NCBI GenBank assembly: GCA_002477945.1
Contig: DLLF01000018.1
Coordinates: forward strand, 16,409-80,408
Direction of reading: 5' to 3'
Length of the DNA stretch: 64,000 nt
Source of the DNA: Bacteroidales bacterium UBA7569
GTDB taxonomy: Bacteria > Bacteroidota > Bacteroidia > Bacteroidales > Paludibacteraceae
Shown here: one piece after another, positions 34,681 through 42,130 of the stretch
Position numbering within the stretch: the first letter of the stretch is position 1
Layout of the letters: each line of letters starts with the position of its first letter
Notes under the pieces: model-generated
Seen by the model: only the letters and a program-made list of their open reading frames with translations
What the model was told of the DNA's origin: nothing
The model's database searches: none
Position numbers and translations under genes: made by a program

Positions 34681-36387
34681 ATGAGGAAAGTCACCTGTAT
34701 TTCACTTTTATCCATTCTTATTTCCACATTAAGTTTTGCCGTTGAGCCCTCCGGCACACTTCCCGTCATTCACATACAAACAGAGAACAACGCAGCCATC
34801 GACTCGCACGAGACTTACACGAATGCCACTTACTGGATTTCGGGTACGGCGAGCGATCCGACGTCTGCCATGGGTTCTGCAGCAGCCCCTATTGCCATGC
34901 AGATCAAAGGACGAGGCAACTGGACATGGAGGGGGTTTGACAAGAAGCCATACAAAATCAAACTTGCCACAAAGACACCATTGTCAGGACTCCAATCAAA
35001 CAAGCATTTTGCCCTGCTGGCTCATGCCGATGACAACAAAGGTTTTCTAAGAAACACTCTCGGTTTTTGGCTGAGCGAGCAGATCGGGTTGGCATGGACT
35101 CCGAAACAGAAGCCCATTGAAGTTGTTCTGAACGGTGAATATATCGGTCTTTATTTTCTAACAGAGACCATACGCACCGGGAAAAACAGAGTGAACATTG
35201 TTGAACAGGCAAACAACACGAGCCACCCGGACAGCATAACGGGCGGCTGGCTGATAGAGATAGACAATTACGACAAAGATCCGCACATCAGCATCACAGA
35301 GGGAGACGGGTATCCGATTTGGTTCACCTACAAGACGCCGGAGATACTATCTTCCGCACAGGAACGTTTTTTAACCCGAGAGATGAGCCGAATCAATGAA
35401 TTAGTCTATGGAGACAAGACCTCGGAAGAGTTGTGGAAATATGTTGACATAGATGCCCTTGCCAAGTTCTACATCGTGCAGGAAATCACAGACAACTACG
35501 AGTCTTTTCATGGCAGTTGCTACCTTTACAGGGACATGGGTGCAGACGAGAAGTGGCATTTAGGTCCGGTATGGGATTTCGGGAGTGCGTTCAACTACAA
35601 GAAGGCACAATACTGCTACCAAGGGAGAGAACATCATCAGACATGGATAGGCGAGATATGCAAGTTTCCGACATTCCGGAAACGCACAGAAGAGATATGG
35701 GCGGATTTCATTGACACCCATTACCAAGACATCTATTCCTATATTGACGATTTCAGCAACACGATTGCAGCCGCCGCACAAGCAGATGCCGAAAGGTGGC
35801 CCCAATACGGGAATGAAGACATGGAAAGCCGTTCACAAGAAGTGAAGGATCTACTCGCAGGTACCAAGACATGGTTATGCCAGCAATGGGGATACGGGAA
35901 CAACCAAGACGAAAGATTACAATGGATCATATTGTTCGATGACAACGGAATCCCTGCATGGGAGAACGTACATTGCTACATTTGGGACGATTACGCAGAA
36001 GGCTGTTCCGGTTGCTATCAGCCACTCGGGGATTGGCCGGGAACACCTATGCAGACTACGAAATACAAGGGAAAGACCTATTACAGCATTTCTTTCAGAG
36101 CCGATTATCGCCTCTCCAGCAGTGCCGGCATTATCTTCAACAACAGCAAAAGCAAGGAAGACAACCAAACAGCAGACCTGATTCTTGAGAACAACAGCAT
36201 TTACACCAGAGAAGGAAAGACAGGTGAGATTTCCACTACCAGCGATGTTCCGAACGCCTATGAGAACGAGGCAACGGTCTACTACACCTTACAAGGCATC
36301 CCCACAAGCAACCCGCAAAGCGGACAGGTTTACATTGTACGCAAGGGTTCACACGTTGAGAAACAATTTATCCGGCAAGATTTCTAA
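34681..36387 (+). CDS. Secreted CotH-kinase-like protein with a CBM26 starch-binding module
   Basis: 568 residues from MRKVTCISLL, chosen because it follows the promoter and starts a signal peptide (cleavage near LSFAVEP). Residues ~30-400 match CotH-type proteins: IKGRGNWTWRGFDKKPYKIK, HADDNKGFLRN, GEYIGLYFLTETI and a metal-loop-like GPVWDFGSAFNYKK. CotH proteins are atypical protein kinases, and many bacterial members are secreted. Residues ~415-505 match family 26 carbohydrate-binding modules: WENVHCYIWDD, GDWPGTPM and FNNSKSKEDNQTADL. CBM26 binds starch and maltodextrins. The C-terminus (VYYTLQGIPTSNPQSGQVYI) resembles the short T9SS-like tails of Bacteroidales. Whether the kinase centre is active is uncertain because the usual WDFD reads WDFG. 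It is monocistronic. Confidence 0.8.
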   Translation: MRKVTCISLLSILISTLSFAVEPSGTLPVIHIQTENNAAIDSHETYTNATYWISGTASDPTSAMGSAAAPIAMQIKGRGNWTWRGFDKKPYKIKLATKTPLSGLQSNKHFALLAHADDNKGFLRNTLGFWLSEQIGLAWTPKQKPIEVVLNGEYIGLYFLTETIRTGKNRVNIVEQANNTSHPDSITGGWLIEIDNYDKDPHISITEGDGYPIWFTYKTPEILSSAQERFLTREMSRINELVYGDKTSEELWKYVDIDALAKFYIVQEITDNYESFHGSCYLYRDMGADEKWHLGPVWDFGSAFNYKKAQYCYQGREHHQTWIGEICKFPTFRKRTEEIWADFIDTHYQDIYSYIDDFSNTIAAAAQADAERWPQYGNEDMESRSQEVKDLLAGTKTWLCQQWGYGNNQDERLQWIILFDDNGIPAWENVHCYIWDDYAEGCSGCYQPLGDWPGTPMQTTKYKGKTYYSISFRADYRLSSSAGIIFNNSKSKEDNQTADLILENNSIYTREGKTGEISTTSDVPNAYENEATVYYTLQGIPTSNPQSGQVYIVRKGSHVEKQFIRQDF

Positions 36388-36574
36388 CCTCGTGAAAAGG
36401 AGACTACATAACATACACAGGGAAAGATGTATATTATGCCATTGTGTCATGAGACAAAAACGACCAGCATAAGCACAAAAGAAAACTCCACCGGCGACCA
36501 AGGCTTGCCAGCGGAGAAAGAGCGGCACGCATTGCCTGCATTGCCATGCGCAAATTACTGCCATTCAACATTGG

Positions 36575-36647
36575 TCGAGAAGAGGCGACTCGAACGCCCG
36601 ACCCCCACGTCCCGAACGTGGTGCGCTACCAACTGCGCTACTTCTCG
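36575..36647 (-). tRNA. tRNA-Pro (CGG anticodon)
   Basis: 73 nt. The acceptor CGAGAAG pairs with CTTCTCG; anticodon loop TTCGGGA, T-arm GCGTTCGAGTCGC. Discriminator A is followed by an encoded CC. It lies 35 bp after the topA stop on the same strand; no separate promoter was seen. Confidence 0.95.
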
Positions 36648-36682
36648 GATAGGATTCACAATCCTTTGTTATTATACAAAAA

Positions 36683-39055
36683 TCATGCCTTTTTTGTCGT
36701 CTTAGACGATTTGGCAGTATTTTTTTGCATATTGTTTGCGGTTCGTACTCCTGTTCTTTTTGTTTTTCCGCCCGTAGGTTTTGTTTTTTCCACGATGCCT
36801 CGGCAATAGTCTTCGGTAAGAGCGGACACGTCTGCCTCCTTAGGCAAGCGATAGTTCATCTCCTTATATTTAATATAAGGACCAAAGCGTCCATTCAGCA
36901 CCTGCAGGTCACCAAAGTCATAGGCCGGCGTCATGGCTTGCTTTTTTTTCTCTATAATCTCCACAGCGTCCTTTAGAGTAAGGTGCTGTGCGTCCATGGT
37001 CTTCGGTACAGAGAAGAAAGTTTTGCCCTGCTTGATGTAGGGTCCGAAGCGTCCCTCATTGACGACAAGGTCTGCCCCTTCGTATTGCCCGACCACATAA
37101 GGATAGGGTGTATTGAACAAATCCAAGGCTTCCTGCAAGGAGATGGTGTAGATGGACTGCCCTTGCTTGAGCGAAGCGAACAAGGGTTTCTCCTCATCGG
37201 TTGACGCACCTATCTGGATACACGGCCCCAACTTTCCCAATTTGGCAGTTACCACTCTGCCCGTCTTCGGGTCAGTGCCCAGCCTACGTCCATCCACTTT
37301 GCCCATAGGGACAGCCTCCACCGCAGGGTGGAACGCCTTATAAAACTTATCCACCATCTTTACCCATTTTACTTTCCCCGCAGCCACATCGTCCAAAGCG
37401 TTTTCGGCATCCGCAGTAAAGTCATAGTTCAGTATGTTCGGGAAAGCCTGTACCAAGAAATCATTCGTGACACGTCCCAAGTCGGTAGGCAGCAACTTTC
37501 CGGAATCGGCTCCATAGGTTTCTTCCCTTGTAGTGTCTGCGACAGAGCCGTCAGCCAAGGAGAGTACGTTCACGGATCGTTTGCGTCCTTCCACAGAGCC
37601 ACGAACCACATAGTTGCGTTGCTGGATGGTTTCTATGATAGAGGCATAGGTTGAGGGTCGTCCGATTCCGAGTTCTTCCATTTTCTTCACGAGAGAGGCT
37701 TCCGTATAGCGAGGAGGAGCCTTTGTGAAAGATTCCTGCGCCACCGCCTTCCCACAATTCATAGGCACAGATACCTCGAAGCGCGGCAGCAATCCGGCTT
37801 CGCCGGAAGTTTCTTCGTCGGAGGACTGCACGTACACTTTCATAAAGCCATCGAAAAGGACGACTTCTCCCGTTGCCACAAAGACATAGGGGAAAGCTGG
37901 TGAAGACACCTCGATGCGCGTTGTCTCCAATTGTGCATCCGCCATCTGCGACGCCACTGTCCGTTTCCATATCAGTTCATAGAGACGGCGTTCATCTTCG
38001 TTAGTACCCGCCGTAAGTTTGTCCATATAGGCAGGGCGGATTGCTTCGTGAGCCTCTTGCGCCCCTTTCGCAGTCGTATGGAAACGACGTGCCTTATGGT
38101 ATTGCTCTCCAAATTCGGAGAGGATCTGCTGCTTCGCCGCATTAAGAGCAAGAGCGGACAGATTGAGCGAATCGGTTCGCATATATGTGATATACCCCGC
38201 TTCGTACAGGGACTGTGCAATGCGCATAGTTTTGGAAACAGGGAAATGCAATTTGCGGGCGGCTTCCTGCTGGAGGCTGGACGTTGTGAACGGAGGCGCA
38301 GGTGTACGTTTCGTCGGACGCTTTACAACGGAGCCGACAGAAAAGACAGCGTCTTTGCATTGTTGCAGGAAATTGAGAGCCTCGGTTTTAGTAGCAAAGC
38401 GGTGGTTGAGTTCGGTATGCAGTGTCTGTCTCCTACCATTGGCCGCTTGCCCTACAAAGTCTGCCGTGACACGATACTGAACAGCCGGAACAAATGAATC
38501 GATCTCCCGTTCCCGCTCTACAATCAGCCGCACGGCAACAGACTGTACACGTCCGGCAGAAAGTCCGGGCGTAATCTTCCGCCAAAGGACAGGAGACACC
38601 TCGAAACCGACGATGCGGTCGAGGACGCGGCGTGCCTGCTGCGCATCCACCAGGTTATAATCAATATCACGCGGGTGTAGGATAGCCTCCTTGATGGCTG
38701 TGGGAGTAATCTCATGAAAGACGATACGTTTGGTGTCTTTATCCGCAAGATGCAGCACCTCTTTCAGGTGCCAAGCGATGGCTTCCCCTTCGCGGTCTTC
38801 ATCGCTTGCGAGCCAAACTTGATCGGCTTCTTTGGTTGCTTTTCTGAGCGAATCGATGATTTTGATTTTTCCCGGTTCGATGGTGTAGTGAGGTGCATAG
38901 TTGTGAGCAAAGTCGATACCTATGCTGTTATTTTTGACTCCCGAGATGTCTCTGATATGTCCTTGCGAAGACAAGACATGATAGTCTTGTCCCAAGAATT
39001 TCTCTATTGTTTTTGCCTTTGCAGGAGACTCTACTATGACCAGGTTTTTACTCAT
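36683..39055 (-). CDS. topA: DNA topoisomerase I
   Basis: 790 residues, type IA topoisomerase, relaxing negative supercoils by single-strand passage. The N-terminal TOPRIM domain (SKNLVIVESPAKAKTIEKFL; DEDREGEAIAWH) binds Mg2+. The active-site tyrosine lies in GYITYMRTDS. The mid region (IGRPSTYASIIETIQ) is typical. The C-terminal part has repeated non-zinc topo-C modules (GRFGPYIKQGK and GRFGPYIKYKE) instead of Cys4 zinc fingers, and a Lys/Thr-rich tail (about 755-790). It has its own promoter; tRNA-Pro lies downstream. Confidence 0.97.
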   Translation of the reverse strand: MSKNLVIVESPAKAKTIEKFLGQDYHVLSSQGHIRDISGVKNNSIGIDFAHNYAPHYTIEPGKIKIIDSLRKATKEADQVWLASDEDREGEAIAWHLKEVLHLADKDTKRIVFHEITPTAIKEAILHPRDIDYNLVDAQQARRVLDRIVGFEVSPVLWRKITPGLSAGRVQSVAVRLIVEREREIDSFVPAVQYRVTADFVGQAANGRRQTLHTELNHRFATKTEALNFLQQCKDAVFSVGSVVKRPTKRTPAPPFTTSSLQQEAARKLHFPVSKTMRIAQSLYEAGYITYMRTDSLNLSALALNAAKQQILSEFGEQYHKARRFHTTAKGAQEAHEAIRPAYMDKLTAGTNEDERRLYELIWKRTVASQMADAQLETTRIEVSSPAFPYVFVATGEVVLFDGFMKVYVQSSDEETSGEAGLLPRFEVSVPMNCGKAVAQESFTKAPPRYTEASLVKKMEELGIGRPSTYASIIETIQQRNYVVRGSVEGRKRSVNVLSLADGSVADTTREETYGADSGKLLPTDLGRVTNDFLVQAFPNILNYDFTADAENALDDVAAGKVKWVKMVDKFYKAFHPAVEAVPMGKVDGRRLGTDPKTGRVVTAKLGKLGPCIQIGASTDEEKPLFASLKQGQSIYTISLQEALDLFNTPYPYVVGQYEGADLVVNEGRFGPYIKQGKTFFSVPKTMDAQHLTLKDAVEIIEKKKQAMTPAYDFGDLQVLNGRFGPYIKYKEMNYRLPKEADVSALTEDYCRGIVEKTKPTGGKTKRTGVRTANNMQKNTAKSSKTTKKA

Positions 39056-39100
39056 ACCTTGTGAAACACCTTACGATAATACCTCAGCGAAAAAACGCGG

Positions 39101-39131
39101 CAAAGGTAGTACAAGTTTTTGAAAGGTGCAA
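39101..39131 (-). promoter_or_regulatory. Promoter of topA
   Basis: Minus-strand TACCTTTG (39101-39108) and TTG (39129-39131), 20 nt apart. The nfeD/floA promoter starts only 18 bp away in the opposite direction. Confidence 0.8.
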
Positions 39132-39148
39132 ATTTTGTCCATTTTGTT

Positions 39149-39178
39149 TTGACAGGCAGATGATTTGCAGTATATTTG
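39149..39178 (+). promoter_or_regulatory. Promoter of the nfeD-floA-nitrilase operon
   Basis: TTG (39149-39151) and TATATTTG (39171-39178), 19 nt apart. The upstream open frame starting at 39165 is inside the promoter, so the ATG at 39201 is used. Confidence 0.75.
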
Positions 39179-39200
39179 CAGACAAGAAGATATTGAAACG

Positions 39201-39566
39201 ATGAACACGTTATTAGTTATTCTACTTATTGCAGCCGGAATCATATTATTGCTGCTTGAAATGTTCCTGTTACCGGGTTTCGGCGTTGCCGGTGTGACAG
39301 GTTTTTGCTGTTTAGCGGGTGCCGTAGGTGTCGCCTATTTTTGTATTGGAGCCACGGCAGGTCATATTACACTGGTAGCAGTATTGGTTTTGTCGGGACT
39401 CTCCATATACGGTTTTGTGAAGAGCAAGGCATTGGAAAAAATGGGGTTGGATACCACCATTGACTCGAAAGTGAGTTTGGCGGCTCCCGGCAAGAAGATA
39501 GAGAATTTGGAAAAAGAAGCGGAAGAGATGAGCCGCGAGGCAGAAAAAAAAGATGCAGAACATTAA
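39201..39566 (+). CDS. NfeD-like membrane protein
   Basis: 121 residues. Three hydrophobic segments fill residues 1-75 (LLVILLIAAGIILLLLEMFL, then the GFGVAG turn), as in NfeD-like proteins. The C-terminal OB domain of longer NfeD proteins is replaced by a short tail that becomes a charged coil (ENLEKEAEEMSREAEKK). NfeD proteins pair with flotillins in membrane microdomains, and floA lies 18 bp downstream, which supports the assignment. Confidence 0.8.
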   Translation: MNTLLVILLIAAGIILLLLEMFLLPGFGVAGVTGFCCLAGAVGVAYFCIGATAGHITLVAVLVLSGLSIYGFVKSKALEKMGLDTTIDSKVSLAAPGKKIENLEKEAEEMSREAEKKDAEH

Positions 39567-39584
39567 CCATTTATTTTATCGAAT

Positions 39585-40562
39585 ATGAGTAACATATTTT
39601 CCATTGTGGTGCTTGCACTTATTGCGGTAGCCGTCATTATTTTCTTTTATTATGTACCTTTCATGCTATGGATCAATGCACAAGTGAGCGGCGTACGTAT
39701 TTCACTTATCCAATTGTTTCTGATGCGTATCCGGAAGGTTCCCCCAACCAAGATTGTAAACTGCCTCATAGAGGCTCACAAAGCAGGTTTGCAAGACGTG
39801 AAGCGAGACGGGTTGGAGGCCCACTATCTGGCAGGAGGACACATAGAGCGCGTTGTACATGCATTGGTATCCGCAAGCAAAGCCAGTATTGATCTGTCGT
39901 TCCAAATGGCGACCGCCATTGACCTTGCGGGACGGGATGTATTCGAGGCTGTCCAGATGTCGGTAAACCCCAAAGTGATTGACACTCCTCCCGTGACGGC
40001 CGTAGCAAAAGACGGTATTCAGTTGATCGCCAAAGCGCGTGTAACCGTCCGTGCCAACATACGCCAATTGGTCGGCGGTGCCGGAGAAGACACCGTATTG
40101 GCACGCGTAGGGGAAGGCATTGTCAGTTCGATAGGTTCCGCAGAGAGTCATAAATTGGTATTGGAAAATCCAGACAGCATCTCCAAACTGGTGCTAAGCA
40201 AGGGTTTGGATGAGGGAACCGCCTTTGAGATACTGAGTATTGACATTGCGGACATTGATGTAGGCAAGAACATAGGTGCCCAACTGCAGATGGATCAGGC
40301 CGAAGCAGACAAGAACATCGCCCAAGCGAAAGCCGAAGAACGCCGTGCCATGGCCATAGCCAACGAGCAGGAGATGAAGGCCAAGGCTCAGGAGGCCCGT
40401 GCAAAGGTGATAGAGGCAGAGGCTCTTGTTCCACAAGCCATGGCAGATGCATTCCGCAGCGGCAACTTAGGCATCATGGACTATTACCGTATGCAAAACA
40501 TACAGGCAGACACAAGTATGCGTGAAGCCATAGGCAAACCAGCAGAAGGAAAGAAGAAGTAA
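39585..40562 (+). CDS. floA: Flotillin-like protein FloA
   Basis: 325 residues of the FloA (formerly UPF0365) family. One N-terminal membrane hairpin (about 5-30) anchors it. The SPFH-like region carries [17 protein letters not shown] and [17 protein letters not shown], both hallmarks. An Ala/Glu-rich coiled coil follows (about 235-290; [20 protein letters not shown]). FloA forms membrane scaffolds and affects the assembly of membrane complexes. It is preceded by an nfeD-like gene and overlaps the following nitrilase start by one base (TAATG), so translation is coupled. Confidence 0.95.
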   Translation: MSNIFSIVVLALIAVAVIIFFYYVPFMLWINAQVSGVRISLIQLFLMRIRKVPPTKIVNCLIEAHKAGLQDVKRDGLEAHYLAGGHIERVVHALVSASKASIDLSFQMATAIDLAGRDVFEAVQMSVNPKVIDTPPVTAVAKDGIQLIAKARVTVRANIRQLVGGAGEDTVLARVGEGIVSSIGSAESHKLVLENPDSISKLVLSKGLDEGTAFEILSIDIADIDVGKNIGAQLQMDQAEADKNIAQAKAEERRAMAIANEQEMKAKAQEARAKVIEAEALVPQAMADAFRSGNLGIMDYYRMQNIQADTSMREAIGKPAEGKKK

Positions 40563-41341
40563 TGCGCATTGCTCTTCTGCAGTACCCTATTGTGTGGGAG
40601 AACAAAGAAGAAAATCTGCGTCTCACCCACGAACGATTAGCCACATTAGCCGGCAAGGCTGATGTGGCTTTGTTGCCTGAAATGTTCTCCACCGGTTTTT
40701 GCACGAGCCGCCCAGACTTGGCAGAAACGAATACAGGAAAGACCATCCAATCGTTAAAGCATTGGGCAAAGGAGTATGACATTGCCATAGCAGGCAGTTA
40801 CATTGCCGAGGAAGGAGGTAAACTCTACAACAGGGGCTTCTTTGTCCGCCCTAACGGAGAACCGGACTTTGCCGACAAAAGACATTTATACGCTCACGGT
40901 GGGGAAACAGAGTTTTTCAGCCGAGGTAACCACAGGGTCATCTCGGAATACAAGGGTGTCCGTTTTTGTCTGTTGGTATGCTATGACTTACGTTTTCCCG
41001 TATGGAGCAGGAACCGTGAGGGAAATGATTATGACATACTGCTCTATTGTGCGAACTGGCCTGACGCAAGGATACAATACTGGGATGCATTGCTTCCTGC
41101 CCGTGCCACAGAGAACCAATGCGCAGTTTGCGGTGTGAATTGCGTGGGAGAAGACGGGAACGGACTGCAGTATTCCGGACATTCGGTTGCATACGATACA
41201 TACCTACACGCTTTGACGAATTTTGCCGACGGGGAAGAGGGAACACGGATTGCAGATATTGACGTGGACGCCATACGTCATTTCCGAGAACGGCTTCCCC
41301 TTTGGAAAGACGTGGACAAATTTACGTTATCGGAAGAATAG
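40562..41341 (+). CDS. Nitrilase-superfamily amidase, omega-amidase-like
   Basis: 259 residues with the Glu-Lys-Cys triad of the C-N hydrolase family: Glu40 (LLPEMF), Lys106 (DKRHLY) and Cys140 (LVCYDLRFP). The motif around the Cys and the short length match YafV/Nit2-like omega-amidases, which hydrolyse alpha-ketoglutaramate and alpha-ketosuccinamate in metabolite repair. Substrate is inferred from family. It overlaps floA by one base, so it belongs to that operon. About 620 bp downstream there is a strong hairpin that could end the transcript after the repeat region. Confidence 0.85.
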   Translation: MRIALLQYPIVWENKEENLRLTHERLATLAGKADVALLPEMFSTGFCTSRPDLAETNTGKTIQSLKHWAKEYDIAIAGSYIAEEGGKLYNRGFFVRPNGEPDFADKRHLYAHGGETEFFSRGNHRVISEYKGVRFCLLVCYDLRFPVWSRNREGNDYDILLYCANWPDARIQYWDALLPARATENQCAVCGVNCVGEDGNGLQYSGHSVAYDTYLHALTNFADGEEGTRIADIDVDAIRHFRERLPLWKDVDKFTLSEE

Positions 41342-41407
41342 ACATCTCATATCCCTCCAATAATTGATTCAGGTACATTACAAGATCCGCGAACTTCCTT
41401 TTAAGAG

Positions 41408-41737
41408 TTTTCCATTAAAACCATTAAAGTGCCATTAAAAACCGTGAACGGGGCGTCCGCGTCCCCGGAGAGGCTCCGTTAATGACTACTTTATTCTCCG
41501 TTAATTGCCGTATAATTTGCCGTTAATTTGCTCCATTAATACCCGTTAAAGAGTCATTAAAACCGTGAACGGGGCGTCCGCGTCCCCTGTAAGGCTCCGT
41601 TAATGACCACTTTATTCTCCGTTAATTGCCGTATAATTGGTCATTAATTTGTTCCAACAATGCCCTTTGAAGATATATGAAAAACCGCGGACGAGATGTC
41701 CGCGTCCCCGTAGGGACTCCGCCATTTGCCGTTAATC
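41408..41737 (+). repeat. 330-bp array in 11-bp phase with a 121-bp higher-order repeat
   Basis: The region divides without gaps into thirty 11-bp units, many with the pattern nnCCGTTAATT or nnCCATTAAnn. Eleven consecutive units form a 121-bp block starting at 41441, which is repeated from 41562 with few changes. A third, diverged half copy begins at about 41683. Each block opens with a GC-rich part (ACCGTGAACGG, then GGCGTCCGCGT). The third copy carries a hairpin (GCGGAC...GTCCGC) that recurs at 63747-63764. Confidence 0.8.
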
Positions 41738-41852
41738 TTGTACCTGATTAAATCCGACAAAACATTACCCACCCCAATTGTTGCATCTATCACTGCCAAC
41801 AAAGTCTTAATTCTATTTTTAACCGCTCATTGATATTTGTTTGAGTGGGCAA

Positions 41853-41891
41853 ATTATTTACGATTTGGCAATTTAGAATATACGATTTTGC
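41853..41891 (+). repeat. 39-bp element, copy 2
   Basis: Begins ATTATTTACGATTTGGC and ends TACGATTTTGC. It is 39 bp long, like the other two copies, and lies 16 bp before array 5. Confidence 0.7.
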
Positions 41892-41907
41892 TCCTTCGTC
41901 TCTCACT

Positions 41908-41951
41908 CAGATCCCGACAAGGGGTGCTTCAGGGGTCGTTGAGGTCGGCTA
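41908..41951 (+). repeat. 11-bp-unit array, copy 5 (4 units, 44 bp)
   Basis: Units: CAGATCCCGAC, AAGGGGTGCTT, CAGGGGTCGTT, GAGGTCGGCTA. Confidence 0.83.
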
Positions 41952-41965
41952 AAGCAAAAGAAAGA

Positions 41966-41991
41966 CCTCTCCGACATCTCCCAAGGAGAGG
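41966..41991 (+). terminator. Plus-strand terminator beyond array 5
   Basis: Stem CCTCTCC/GGAGAGG with a 12-nt loop followed directly by CTTTTTG. It probably ends the nfeD-floA-nitrilase transcript, which would then include the repeats in its 3' part. Confidence 0.65.
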
Positions 41992-42072
41992 CTTTTTGTT
42001 GAGAGCAGAAAGTTATGACCACCATTTAGAAGTTGACTGACTCATACTATGTTGATATTACCTGTATAACAA

Positions 42073-42106
42073 ACGGGCAGACACCTCTTAGAGATTGTCT
42101 GCCCGT
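42073..42106 (-). terminator. Terminator of the M16 peptidase gene
   Basis: 11-bp perfect arms (42073-42083, 42096-42106), followed on the minus strand by TTTGTTAT. It is 24 bp after the stop. Confidence 0.8.
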
Positions 42107-42130
42107 TCTGCTGTTTGGCAATGCCTGATC

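Larger units (their letters stand above)
41342..42130. other. 789-bp convergent intergenic region built largely of repeats
   Basis: Between the nitrilase and the M16 peptidase gene. Contents in order: a 330-bp array in 11-bp phase, ~115 bp of A/T-rich unique sequence, a 39-bp element, 11-bp array 5, and two opposite terminators. No coding sequence was found. Confidence 0.75.
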
